From: Spartinivicinus poritis
Lineage (GTDB): Bacteria; Pseudomonadota; Gammaproteobacteria; Pseudomonadales; Zooshikellaceae
Direction: 5' to 3'
Length of the DNA: 64,000 nt
NCBI RefSeq assembly: GCF_028858535.1
Contig: NZ_JAPMOU010000005.1
Location: 159,580-223,579, forward strand
Every line of letters begins with the position of its first letter. Positions within the stretch are counted from its first letter, which is position 1. Below the pieces are notes generated by a model that did no database searches, had not been told where the DNA came from, and saw only the letters and a program-made list of their open reading frames with translations. Made by a program: the position numbers and the translations under genes. Shown here one piece after another: positions 56,305 through 64,000 of the stretch.

Positions 56305-57264
56305 ATGAGTTGGTGGAGTAAATTAATAGGTGGTGGTTTAGCTGAACCAATTGAAGCCATTGGTAATGTGCTGGATAAAGTCACAACCAGTGATGCTGAA
56401 CGTGCCCAGGCTGAGATTTTATTATCTCGTATACGACAGCAGCCGCGATTACTACAAATTGAATTGAACAAGGTGGAGGCCCAGCATCGTAGTTTATTTG
56501 TGGCTGGCTGGCGTCCGTTTATTGGTTGGGTGTGTGGCCTGGGATTAACCTTTACCTTTCTGATTAATCCCATTTTGCAATGGGCCTCTGGCGAGCCAGG
56601 ACCACAACTGCCGTTTGATGTAATGACTGAACTAGTGATGGCATTGTTGGGATTAGGTGCACTGAGAACGGCTGAGAAGCTGGGAGGGCGGTCCGGTAAG
56701 CTAACCCCGAAGCAAGCCATGTTTGTTAAAGAATATCTGGTAGATTTAAATGCTACCCAGGCAGCGATACGTGCGGGGTATAGTGCTAAGACGGCGAGTG
56801 AGCAAGGAGCCAGGTTGTTAGGAAATGTTAGGATTCAAGCGGCGTTAGGGGAATTACAACAGAAGCGGGGTAGCCGTCTTGATGTGACAGCCGATCGCAT
56901 CGAAAAAGAGCTAGCCAAAATTGCTTTTAGTCATATTACTGATGTGATTGACTGGCGTGAAATCACCTTGGAATCCAATGAGGATGAGCCAAGTAATTCT
57001 GCGCTCATGACTTGCCAATTAATTCGGTTAAAAGATTCTGATACCTTACCTCCAGAAGTAACGGCCACTATTCAGGAAATATCCCAAACTGCCCACGGCA
57101 TTAAAGTCAAACTCTACGACAAATTAAAAGCCCTGGAATTATTGGGCCGTCGTCATGGAATTTTTATTGATAAGGTTGAACACAGCGGCACCATTAAAAA
57201 CCAAAACCTATCGGAAGCTGAACTGGATAAGCGCATAGCTGAATTAACGAAAAAACTGTCATGA
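56305..57264 (+). CDS. Fusion of 3TM holin and small terminase subunit
   Basis: The 319-residue reading has two normally separate proteins. Residues 1-~128 match the three-helix GTA/Mu-type holin (MSWWSKLIGGGLAEPIEAIG..FVAGWRPFIGWVCGLGL). Residues ~130-319 match small terminase (GKLTPKQAMFVKEYLVDLNATQAAIRAGYSAKTASEQGARLL), with an N-terminal helix-turn-helix. At the junction the DNA keeps a gggaggg binding site at 56682-56688, followed by CGG in place of a start codon. This suggests the terminase start was lost and the holin stop removed by a small indel. The 4-bp overlap with the large subunit is normal. Function of the fusion is untested. Confidence 0.82.
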   Translation: MSWWSKLIGGGLAEPIEAIGNVLDKVTTSDAERAQAEILLSRIRQQPRLLQIELNKVEAQHRSLFVAGWRPFIGWVCGLGLTFTFLINPILQWASGEPGPQLPFDVMTELVMALLGLGALRTAEKLGGRSGKLTPKQAMFVKEYLVDLNATQAAIRAGYSAKTASEQGARLLGNVRIQAALGELQQKRGSRLDVTADRIEKELAKIAFSHITDVIDWREITLESNEDEPSNSALMTCQLIRLKDSDTLPPEVTATIQEISQTAHGIKVKLYDKLKALELLGRRHGIFIDKVEHSGTIKNQNLSEAELDKRIAELTKKLS

Positions 57265-58775
57265 TGGTGGCAGATAAATTAAAACTCTTAGCCCTGCTGG
57301 AAAAGAAGTTGGCGTTGCGAGCAGCAAACTCATTAGACGCCTACTGTCGTTATATTGAAATCCCCGGCGTGCCTCTCATCGATGATGACGACTGTGAATG
57401 TTTTTATCCTGATACCGTTGAACCCGCCGAACATCACCAATTAATTAATAAAACTCTGGAGCAAGTCGAGCAGGGCAGTATTAAACGGGTGATGTTATTT
57501 ATGCCGCCGGGCTCGGCTAAATCCACTTATGCCAGTGTCGTATTTCCCACCTGGTTTATGGGTCGTAATCCGAGAAAAAATATTATTTCCACCTCCTATG
57601 GTAGTGACCTGGCAAAAAAGTTCGGACGTAAATGCCGAGCAATAACCCGCAGCGAGCAGTTTAAAACGATTTTTAATGCCGAATTAAATCAAGATAACCA
57701 AGCGGTGGATAACTGGTCGTTAACTAATAGCGCGACTTACATGGCGGGTGGGATTTTATCGGGGATTACCGGTAACCGGGCCGATGGATTAATTATTGAT
57801 GACCCCGTGAAAGGCTTTGAACAAGCTGAGAGTGTCACCATCCGAGATAAAACCTGGGATGCCTATTTAACGGATTTACGTACCCGACTGAAGCCGTCTG
57901 GCTGGATTATTATTATTCAAACCCGTTGGCATGAGGATGACTTATCCGGTCGTATATTACCCCCTGGCTATGAAGGCCAATCGGGCTGGGTGAATGCCCA
58001 GGATGGTGAGGAATGGTACGTCATCTGTCTTCAGGCGTTGTGTGAACGAGAGGATGATCCCCTGGGGCGTAACATCGGCGAGTATTTATGGACGGACTGG
58101 TTTAGCCCTGAGCACTGGCAGCAAGAACGAGTTAGCCAAGGTAGCCGTAACTGGGATGCACTTTATCAACAACGGCCAGCACCGGCAGAAGGTGGGCTCA
58201 TTAAACGGGCTTGGATTAAACGCTATAAAGCTTTACCTGCTAACCCCATTCGAATTATTCACAGTTGGGATACGGCCTATAAACCGGATCAAATTAATGA
58301 TCCATCAGTGGCGACCGTGTGGATGGAAACCAAATTCGGTTATTACCTGGTGGATGTCTGGCGGGAGCGTGTTGAATTTCCCCATTTAAAAACGGCTGTT
58401 AGGGCATTAGCCGACAAGTGGGGGGCACAGGTAATACTGATCGAAGATAAAGCCAGCGGCCAATCCTTAATTCAGGAATTACGGCTTACCACCAGCTTAC
58501 CGATTATTGCCATTGAACCCGAGGGCGACAAACTCACCCGCATGAGCAGCCAGAGTGCCACCATTGAAGCGGGTAAAGTGTTTTTACCAGAATCTGGCAA
58601 TTGGCTGGTGGATTATGAACGGGAAATCTTTGTATTTCCCCTATCCGAACATGACGACCAGGTGGATAGTACCAGCCAGTTCCTGAAATGGGTGAACGAC
58701 CATAAACAACAGTTTGAGTATAAGCCGGTGAAAGGGTGTGGTACTGAATTTAAACGCAAGAAAGGAGCCTGGTAA
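57261..58775 (+). CDS. Phage terminase large subunit
   Basis: The 504-residue packaging motor has an N-terminal ATPase with Walker A MPPGSAKST near residue 85 and Walker B LIIDDPVK near 175. The C-terminal RNase H-like nuclease has metal residues in IHSWDTAYKP, VILIEDKASGQSLI and HDDQVDSTSQFLKW. It cuts and packages concatemeric DNA. It starts within the stop of the holin/terminase-small gene (ATGATG; 57264 is an alternative start) and is followed 2 bp later by the portal gene. Confidence 0.96.
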   Translation: MMVADKLKLLALLEKKLALRAANSLDAYCRYIEIPGVPLIDDDDCECFYPDTVEPAEHHQLINKTLEQVEQGSIKRVMLFMPPGSAKSTYASVVFPTWFMGRNPRKNIISTSYGSDLAKKFGRKCRAITRSEQFKTIFNAELNQDNQAVDNWSLTNSATYMAGGILSGITGNRADGLIIDDPVKGFEQAESVTIRDKTWDAYLTDLRTRLKPSGWIIIIQTRWHEDDLSGRILPPGYEGQSGWVNAQDGEEWYVICLQALCEREDDPLGRNIGEYLWTDWFSPEHWQQERVSQGSRNWDALYQQRPAPAEGGLIKRAWIKRYKALPANPIRIIHSWDTAYKPDQINDPSVATVWMETKFGYYLVDVWRERVEFPHLKTAVRALADKWGAQVILIEDKASGQSLIQELRLTTSLPIIAIEPEGDKLTRMSSQSATIEAGKVFLPESGNWLVDYEREIFVFPLSEHDDQVDSTSQFLKWVNDHKQQFEYKPVKGCGTEFKRKKGAW

Positions 58776-58777
58776 AC

Positions 58778-60316
58778 ATGGCTGAGAATAAGACAAAGGC
58801 AGTGAATAAAAAAAGCCTCACTCGTGAGGTAGCAGGCCCTTCTGCAGTGCGAAACCCATTTGAAATGGAAGCGGTGGCCAGTGGCTTAACCCCGAGTAAA
58901 TTAGCATCAGTTTTACAGGAAGCTGCCGAAGGGGATATGCAAGCGTATTTAACCCTGGCGGAAGAAATGGAAGAACGGGAGCCTCATTATGCCAGTGTCT
59001 TACGTACCCGAAAATTTGCGGTGTGTAGTCTGGATATTAGCGTGGAACACAGTACTGAAAATAAATTCACAGAAGAAATACAACAGTTAATTGATACCCC
59101 TGAATTTGCTGACATGATGAGTGATGCCCTGGATGCAATTGGTAAAGGGTTTAGCGTCAATGAAATTATCTGGGATCAGACCGGCAGTGTATGGAAACCG
59201 GTGGCGTATAAATGGCGTGATCCGCGTTATTTTATGTTCCTGAAAGACAACCCAGAAGAGTTACGAATTATTGATGAATCCAACTCAGAGGAAGGGCTGG
59301 AAATTCCACCGTATAAATTTATTGTCCATCGGCCACGGTTAAAATCAGGTTTAACCTTGAGAGGCGGGTTAGCCCGACTAGTGGCCTTTTCTTACCTGTG
59401 CAAAATGTATGGCCTCAAGGATTGGATGGCCTTTTTAGAAATTTATGGTGTACCACTTCGGGTGGGCCGCTATGAGGGGGAGTTAACCGAAGAACAGGAA
59501 ACGGCTTTACGACGAGCTGTGTATGAAATTGGCACGGATGCCGCCGCAATATTACCTAAATCGATGGAAATTGATTTTGTTCAGGTGACTTATGCCGCGA
59601 GTGGTTCGGATGCCTTTGCTCGACTGGCGGAGTGGATCGACCGGCAGATATCCAAAGCGGTACTTGGCCAGACCATGACCGCCGATGATGGGAGCAGTCA
59701 CGCACAAGCTCAAGTCCATGATGAGGTGCGCCAGGATATTATTGACGCGGATGCCAAACAATTAGCTACCACCATTAACCGAGATTTAATTAAGCCCTAT
59801 ATTGATTTGAATTACGGGGTACAGGAAGAATACCCACGTATCAAAATTAGCCTACCAGAGTCGTATGATACGGAAAACCTGGCGGATAATTTAGCCAAGC
59901 TGGTACCACTCGGATTAAAAATTTCACAGCAGGAAGTGCGGACAAAGTTAGGTTTATCAGAGCCTCAAGAAGGGGAGGAATTATTAACAGCCCCAAGTAC
60001 ACAACCCGCTGAGTCCAATAAAGAAGATAAGGCGAATAACCGGCAACAGGCGTGTACTCACTGCCAGGCATTAAACAGCCAGCAGCCTGACGAGATTGAT
60101 CAGCTGGAAACCCTGATGTTGGACGGTTGGCAACAGCAGCTAGCACCGGTAATTGATCCTCTGATAGCTGCTATTCAACAAGCGCAAAGCTATGAAGAGA
60201 TACAACTGTTGCTACCTGATCTATTAAATAAAATGGATCGTACTCAACTGACGGAGAGTTTAGCCAAGGCTGGATTTATTGCCTATGGTCATGGTGTAGC
60301 AGAGGGCGGCAACTGA
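58778..60316 (+). CDS. Mu gp29-like portal protein (DUF935)
   Basis: The 512-residue protein follows Mu gp29: SGLTPSKLASVLQEAAEGDMQAYLTLAEEMEEREPHY, WRDPRYFMF, GLARLVAFSYLCKMYGLKDWMAFLEIYGVPLRVGRY, AVLGQTMTADDGSSHAQAQVHDEVR and INRDLIKPYIDLN. A C-terminal extension with a CTHCQAL pair follows residue ~430. The portal is the dodecameric vertex through which DNA enters the head. It overlaps the next gene by 1 bp. Confidence 0.93.
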   Translation: MAENKTKAVNKKSLTREVAGPSAVRNPFEMEAVASGLTPSKLASVLQEAAEGDMQAYLTLAEEMEEREPHYASVLRTRKFAVCSLDISVEHSTENKFTEEIQQLIDTPEFADMMSDALDAIGKGFSVNEIIWDQTGSVWKPVAYKWRDPRYFMFLKDNPEELRIIDESNSEEGLEIPPYKFIVHRPRLKSGLTLRGGLARLVAFSYLCKMYGLKDWMAFLEIYGVPLRVGRYEGELTEEQETALRRAVYEIGTDAAAILPKSMEIDFVQVTYAASGSDAFARLAEWIDRQISKAVLGQTMTADDGSSHAQAQVHDEVRQDIIDADAKQLATTINRDLIKPYIDLNYGVQEEYPRIKISLPESYDTENLADNLAKLVPLGLKISQQEVRTKLGLSEPQEGEELLTAPSTQPAESNKEDKANNRQQACTHCQALNSQQPDEIDQLETLMLDGWQQQLAPVIDPLIAAIQQAQSYEEIQLLLPDLLNKMDRTQLTESLAKAGFIAYGHGVAEGGN

Positions 60317-61098
60317 TGCATTTTGCGTTTAATCGTGAGCAGAAAGGTGATGAACCAGCTGGCACTAACAAAGCCCCAAAAGAAGCGCTGGATTATTTTC
60401 GGGATAAGGGGATTAGAATTACATGGGATTATCGCGAGGTATGGAAAACACAGCATACGGAAGCTTTCACTGTGGCTAAGGCCATGTGTCAGGATGTGCT
60501 ACTGGAAATTCGATCTGCCTTGGATAAAGCCTTAGCTGAGGGGTTACCGTTTGAAACCTTTAAAAAAGAATTAATGCCCTTTTTAGAAGAGCGAGGCTGG
60601 ACAGGCATTAAAATTCACCCAGACGGATCACGAGTAGAATTAGGTACCCCTAGACGCTTAAAATTAATTTACGATACCAATATGCGAGTCGCCAGAGCCG
60701 CTGGCCAATGGCAACGTATTCAACGGGCTAAGCGGGCTATGCCTTACTTGTTGTATAGCTTAGGGCCATCCAAAGAGCACCGTCCCCTCCACGAAAAATG
60801 GGCAGGTGTAGTACTACCGATAGACGATATATTTTGGAATACCCATTTCCCCCCTAATGGCTGGGGCTGCCGGTGTCGTATAAGACAAATCACTAAGCGA
60901 GAAGCCACTCGTCGGGGAATTTCACCAATGCCTGATTTTAATCCTGTCCGTTGGACAAACAAATACACTGGACGCAAGGAAATGGTACCTGAAGGCATAG
61001 ACCCCGGTTGGAATTATAATCCCGGTCAATCCCGTTCACAGTGGTTAGAAAAGTACGCCCAAGAAAAAGATAAGGAATTTAACAAAGCGTTTAGTTAA
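60316..61098 (+). CDS. Mu F-like minor head protein
   Basis: The 260-residue protein shows the Phage_Mu_F pattern: LDYFRDKGIRITWDYREVWKTQHTEAFTVAKAM, RLKLIYDTNMRVARAAGQWQRIQRAKRAMPYLLY and the zinc-like motif HFPPNGWGCRCRIRQITKREA. Mu F (gp30) is a head-morphogenesis protein acting with the portal. It is shorter than Mu F (about 425), ending soon after the cysteine motif at NKAFS. It is the last recognisable structural gene, so the head operon ends here without protease or major capsid genes. Confidence 0.9.
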   Translation: MHFAFNREQKGDEPAGTNKAPKEALDYFRDKGIRITWDYREVWKTQHTEAFTVAKAMCQDVLLEIRSALDKALAEGLPFETFKKELMPFLEERGWTGIKIHPDGSRVELGTPRRLKLIYDTNMRVARAAGQWQRIQRAKRAMPYLLYSLGPSKEHRPLHEKWAGVVLPIDDIFWNTHFPPNGWGCRCRIRQITKREATRRGISPMPDFNPVRWTNKYTGRKEMVPEGIDPGWNYNPGQSRSQWLEKYAQEKDKEFNKAFS

Positions 61099-61306
61099 AT
61101 AGCTTTATTCCAATGAATATCACTCGACCAATGGCGTTTGCCTCATTATTAGTACATTTTTTTATTATCTCCTTATTATCCTCTGTTAAGTAAACTCCTA
61201 ATTCCCCTTTTTTAGGCTGCTGGTGTGTATCAATTAGTACCGTTTCGCCTGCTTTAATATTTGAATAAGCATTTGAAATGGTTAAATAGTAATATCTATG
61301 AGCCAT
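61091..61306 (-). CDS. Short S24/LexA-like C-terminal domain protein, possibly a repressor remnant
   Basis: The 72-residue reading from ATG 61306 includes SNAYSNIKAGETVLIDTHQQPKKGELGVYLTEDNKEIIKK and closes with AIGRVIFIGIKLF. This is the typical end of S24/LexA-like repressor domains. There is no helix-turn-helix and no clear catalytic Ser-Lys pair, so it is probably only the C-terminal half of a phage repressor or a repurposed small protein. It overlaps the 3' end of the Mu F-like gene by 8 bp on the other strand. A longer start at 61369 seems less likely. Confidence 0.55.
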   Translation of the reverse strand: MAHRYYYLTISNAYSNIKAGETVLIDTHQQPKKGELGVYLTEDNKEIIKKCTNNEANAIGRVIFIGIKLFN

Positions 61307-61405
61307 ATTCATCCCTATAGCGTTGGTACACGCACATTCAATGCGAGGGATTGTGTCCCTCTTACTCACTAGAATGAGGGAATGACTATAACTGATTTAT
61401 TTTTA

Positions 61406-61431
61406 AAAAGAACTAGGGTTCAACCCTAGTT
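61406..61431 (-). terminator. Intrinsic terminator after the PAS-LuxR gene
   Basis: The arms aactaggg and ccctagtt pair around ttcaa. On the minus strand the stem is followed by c and five T residues, 11 bp past the regulator's stop. Confidence 0.78.
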
Positions 61432-61441
61432 TTGTCACTTT

Positions 61442-62056
61442 CTACCAATCAATTTTACAGTTAACTAAAGAAGATAGATTATGTTTTAAACATAATGTGG
61501 GTAAGTCTTTTTTATTTTCACACTTCAATTTTTGTTTAATTATTTTAGTCCGATGTTCGATTCCTTTTACTGATAAACCAAGCTTTTTAGCAATTTCTAC
61601 TGCCTCTAGCCCATTGAGAATTAACGATAAAGTATCCACTTCCTTGCGGTTAAGTTGGGTATTTTGAAAAGGTGGACCTAAAGTAATTACTTGTTTTTCT
61701 TTATCTATAGTAAAGCTAGAGGATTGGGGGTCACTGATTTCATGCGCGACGCCAATAATCCATTGTTTACTTTCACAGATTGCTTTACTGGTGGTGACCT
61801 TCACTATTCGGTTGCTTAGAGGAATAGTTTCTATTTGGTTTGTGATGGGATGACCGGACCATACCAATTTATCGTCGGCTAGTAATTCTGGTGCCTGTTG
61901 CCGCCAAGGCATATCGTAGTCTGTCAGGCCAACTATTTGTTGCGGGGAATCTATGTTGGCTGCTTCTGCATAAGCTTCCGATGCGAATGTATACTTTCCA
62001 TGGCGATTTTTAGCAAAAGCGAATACCCCTGGTAGATTAAGTATCTCCCTGTACAT
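61442..62056 (-). CDS. PAS-LuxR transcription regulator
   Basis: The 204-residue protein has an N-terminal PAS domain (LPGVFAFAKNRHGKYTFASEAYAEAANI, GLTDYDMPW) and a C-terminal LuxR/GerE helix-turn-helix (LNRKEVDTLSLILNGLEAVEIAKKLGLSVKGIEHRTKIIKQKL). No receiver domain is present, so the signal is probably sensed by the PAS fold. No cognate kinase or autoinducer gene is next to it. It may be a solo regulator carried at the prophage end, or a chromosomal gene beyond it. No target is evident. Confidence 0.9.
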   Translation of the reverse strand: MYREILNLPGVFAFAKNRHGKYTFASEAYAEAANIDSPQQIVGLTDYDMPWRQQAPELLADDKLVWSGHPITNQIETIPLSNRIVKVTTSKAICESKQWIIGVAHEISDPQSSSFTIDKEKQVITLGPPFQNTQLNRKEVDTLSLILNGLEAVEIAKKLGLSVKGIEHRTKIIKQKLKCENKKDLPTLCLKHNLSSLVNCKIDW

Positions 62057-62397
62057 CGCTTGCTCCTAATGTATAACCATTTGCGAACCATGATCATGAA
62101 ATATTTTTGCAATAAATGGAAGGGGGAAATGAAAAAAAATACAACTTTAGTACTAGAAGAGCGTTTTTATAAGTATGGAATGAATAAAAGGAATAAACTA
62201 AATGAATTATAGTAAGAATGGATAGGCTGATAATTAGTTTGATATGACTTATTGGTCGGATTAATTATTGAGAAAGTTAGATACTCATAAAGCTAAGAAA
62301 CTGCTTGGAGTTTTGGCTTAGCTTGTACCCTATAAATATGAGATAATCACTCGACTACAGCAGCCCCACCTGGGACTGATTGTTTAAAGAGAGCTAC
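62057..62397. promoter_or_regulatory. Intergenic region upstream of PAS-LuxR and downstream of TPR gene
   Basis: About 340 bp, AT-rich and non-coding, hold the regulator's promoter and the TPR gene's 3' end. No clear terminator, operator or att-like repeat was found by eye. Confidence 0.4.
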
Positions 62398-63948
62398 TTA
62401 TCTTGGCTCTATACCTGAATAAACAAACTGTTCTTCTTTAAAACCAGAACTACTCAATGCTTTTTTTCTAGCTGCTATGGCCTTGTCGCTTTCTCCCATT
62501 AGTTCAAATATTTTTGACTTTACTGCCCACCCATAGCCATCAGATGGGGAGTCTTTTAAAAAGTCATTGATGGTTTCTAGTGCTAACTCAAGTTTTTGTG
62601 TATGCATCAGGCATATGCTTTTTTGTAAGGATGGAGAGTAACTACCTTGAAGACCTCTCACTTCCCAGTCATTAATTAGATCTAATGCTTCATCACATTT
62701 TCTTGGTGTAAGAGCTAATAGTATATTGAAAAAAATATCTGCATTTGAATTGTCATATGAGTAGGCAATTCTACAGTGCTTTTCAGCTGCACTAAATGCT
62801 TGTACTCTTGCGTAAATATTACATATTTTTATCTGAGCTAAAGCATGGTGTGGATTAAGAGCTACAGCTTTCTCAAGTGCTTCAACCTCTTCCTTGTATG
62901 GCATTTTTAAGGAAGCTTTATATAACTCTGCTGCTTTAGTATTTCTTATGTTTTTTTGTATTGTTAGTGCGTATTCTTTTGCTTCAAGCATTGATCGTCT
63001 GTATCCTGTGTCAATTTTTATTAACGCAGAATAAGCAAAGGAGTACTTTTTAATTGTGCTTTTATTTAGGTTGTTAAAGTTTACTATTTGATTGGGAGAT
63101 AACTTTTTCCGTTGAACAGAGATAAGTTCACAGCTTGCATTTTTTTTTGAGTTAGCGCCTCCTGTGGAAAAGTTCTTCTTGCATAGCTTTAGATTAACTT
63201 TGAGCTTATCAAACCACTCAGGGTAGTATTTTTCTTCCAGTGCTTTTTTTCTAGCATATTCAGCATCAACGGTTTCTCCAAATATCTCATGCAGTAATGA
63301 TTTTATAGCCCAGTCTATATTTACTGGATATATGGTTATTGAGTTACTAATAGACTGCATTGCTAAAGTGTAGAGGCCTAAAGTAGTTTGGCATTTGCTT
63401 TGATTACGCCACGCAGGTGAGCTAAGAGGATTTACCCTTAATATTTGATTTATTATATCCATAGCATCGTTGCATCGGCCTAAATTACTAAGAGCTTGTA
63501 CTTTTCCTAGTTTAGCTTCGTAGTCGTGTTTATCTATATTTAGAATTTGATTACTTAAATCTAAAGCTTTTTGGGAGGTGCCGAAACTATTATATGAATT
63601 CATCAGAAGCTCTAAGGCTTCAAGGTTTTTAGGGTTAAATGCAACAGCTTTTTCTAGATAAGGGATTGACTCTGTACTATAAAGGTGCTCCTTAGCTTTT
63701 TGTAAATACTCATTAGATTTTTCTTTTTCGACTTTTTTATGTTGAATTTTATTTTCTTTTATAGCAATACATGACCAACCATTATTATTTCTTTTTTCCT
63801 CGGTAGTACCATATAATGTCTTTAGTTGGCTTGCTGACACAAACTCCTTTGAACCTTTAGAAACTAACTTACCAGATCGGGAGCATTTTTCTGTTTCGCA
63901 GACACATTTGAACATTTTAGATGCATAAGCATTCCTAATTATCATCAT
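62398..63948 (-). CDS. Tetratricopeptide-repeat protein, unknown role
   Basis: The 516-residue protein starts with a cysteine-rich segment (MFKCVCETEKCSRSGK, a possible zinc site). Two TPR blocks follow, about 75-240 and 335-510, each opening with a similar EALEKAVA(L/F)NP unit, as if from an internal duplication. A lysine-rich, low-similarity part separates them. No signal peptide or membrane segment was seen. An in-frame stop lies upstream of the ATG at 63948, so the gene is complete; ATG 63915 is an alternative start. TPR proteins act as scaffolds. Its partner is unknown and no neighbour on the right is visible. Confidence 0.8.
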   Translation of the reverse strand: MMIIRNAYASKMFKCVCETEKCSRSGKLVSKGSKEFVSASQLKTLYGTTEEKRNNNGWSCIAIKENKIQHKKVEKEKSNEYLQKAKEHLYSTESIPYLEKAVAFNPKNLEALELLMNSYNSFGTSQKALDLSNQILNIDKHDYEAKLGKVQALSNLGRCNDAMDIINQILRVNPLSSPAWRNQSKCQTTLGLYTLAMQSISNSITIYPVNIDWAIKSLLHEIFGETVDAEYARKKALEEKYYPEWFDKLKVNLKLCKKNFSTGGANSKKNASCELISVQRKKLSPNQIVNFNNLNKSTIKKYSFAYSALIKIDTGYRRSMLEAKEYALTIQKNIRNTKAAELYKASLKMPYKEEVEALEKAVALNPHHALAQIKICNIYARVQAFSAAEKHCRIAYSYDNSNADIFFNILLALTPRKCDEALDLINDWEVRGLQGSYSPSLQKSICLMHTQKLELALETINDFLKDSPSDGYGWAVKSKIFELMGESDKAIAARKKALSSSGFKEEQFVYSGIEPR

Positions 63949-64000
63949 GCCTAAGCTATATTTAGTAGCTTACCTGGTAGCGGAGGTGTTCTCAGCGCTA

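Larger units (their letters stand above)
50271..61100. mobile_element. Defective Mu-like prophage at the dusA integration site
   Basis: The region runs from the truncated integrase next to dusA to the Mu F-like gene. It has phage genes in typical order (endonuclease-like, Mor, lysin, holins, terminase, portal, F), interrupted by cargo on both strands. A Mu transposase, capsid protease, major capsid, tail and integrase catalytic domain are missing. The left boundary is near 50200-50300; the right boundary is unresolved and no copy of the dusA 5' sequence was recognised to its right. Confidence 0.8.

Noticed and set aside
57994..58389. 131-residue rightward reading within the large terminase gene
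   Set aside because: It is an alternate frame of the conserved terminase nuclease region.
50196..64000. A right-hand attachment repeat of the dusA 5' end
   Set aside because: Reading by eye found no second copy of the dusA start region; the right boundary is probably outside the window.

Overview
The window comes from a chromosome of a Gram-negative gammaproteobacterium. The gene order purB-hflD-mnmA-nudJ / icd-cspD-clpS-clpA-infA-bpt-aat / ftsK-lolA-rarA-crcB-serS-cysG / tus / yccA, and later mlaA-pilZ-rssB-rssC-tal-dusA, follows the arrangement I know from Pseudomonas and Oceanospirillales. Base composition is AT-leaning, which fits Oceanospirillales relatives (for example the Zooshikella group) better than Pseudomonas. 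The genus is inference only.

1-23.3 kb is conserved core: purine synthesis (purB, cut by the left edge), tRNA thiolation (mnmA and tusDCBE), the TCA cycle (icd), N-end-rule proteolysis (clpS, clpA, bpt, aat), initiation factor IF1, division and chromosome translocation (ftsK), lipoprotein sorting (lolA), replication maintenance (rarA), fluoride export (crcB), seryl-tRNA synthetase, siroheme synthesis (cysG), an FtsH modulator (yccA), tRNA-Ser(UGA) and serine deaminase. A 134-bp inverted-repeat element lies between cysG and tusE.

23.4-50.2 kb mixes accessory and conserved genes. A von Willebrand A / J-domain pair and creA precede a complete ter stress block (terZABCDE-like). It is followed by four co-oriented enzyme genes (phosphoribosyltransferase, HAD phosphatase, StiP-type phosphoribosyltransferase/PELOTA protein, HpcH/HpaI aldolase-like) and a small DUF6471-like gene; this is the predicted nucleoside-like-metabolite module linked to Ter proteins. 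Then come an SMR transporter, an aquaglyceroporin, a large secreted nuclease and a phosphatase pair: a PhnX-like hydrolase lacking the Schiff-base lysine, and an alkaline phosphatase. A near-consensus Pho box with a correctly spaced -10 box lies between these two. The mlaA-pilZ-rssBC-tal-dusA block closes the chromosomal part.

50.2-61.1 kb is a defective prophage beside the 5' end of dusA, a known integration hotspot. It starts with a truncated tyrosine-integrase gene and continues with two matching hairpins, an endonuclease-like gene and a Mor-type activator. Next are a double-frameshifted membrane protein, a secreted nuclease, an AbiC-like abortive-infection protein and a substrate-binding protein lying between a lysin gene and its decayed copy. 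It ends with lysin, holin, a holin/terminase-small-subunit fusion, large terminase, Mu gp29-type portal and Mu F-type protein. No capsid protease, major capsid or tail genes follow. A repressor-like fragment, a PAS-LuxR regulator and a TPR protein fill the right end.
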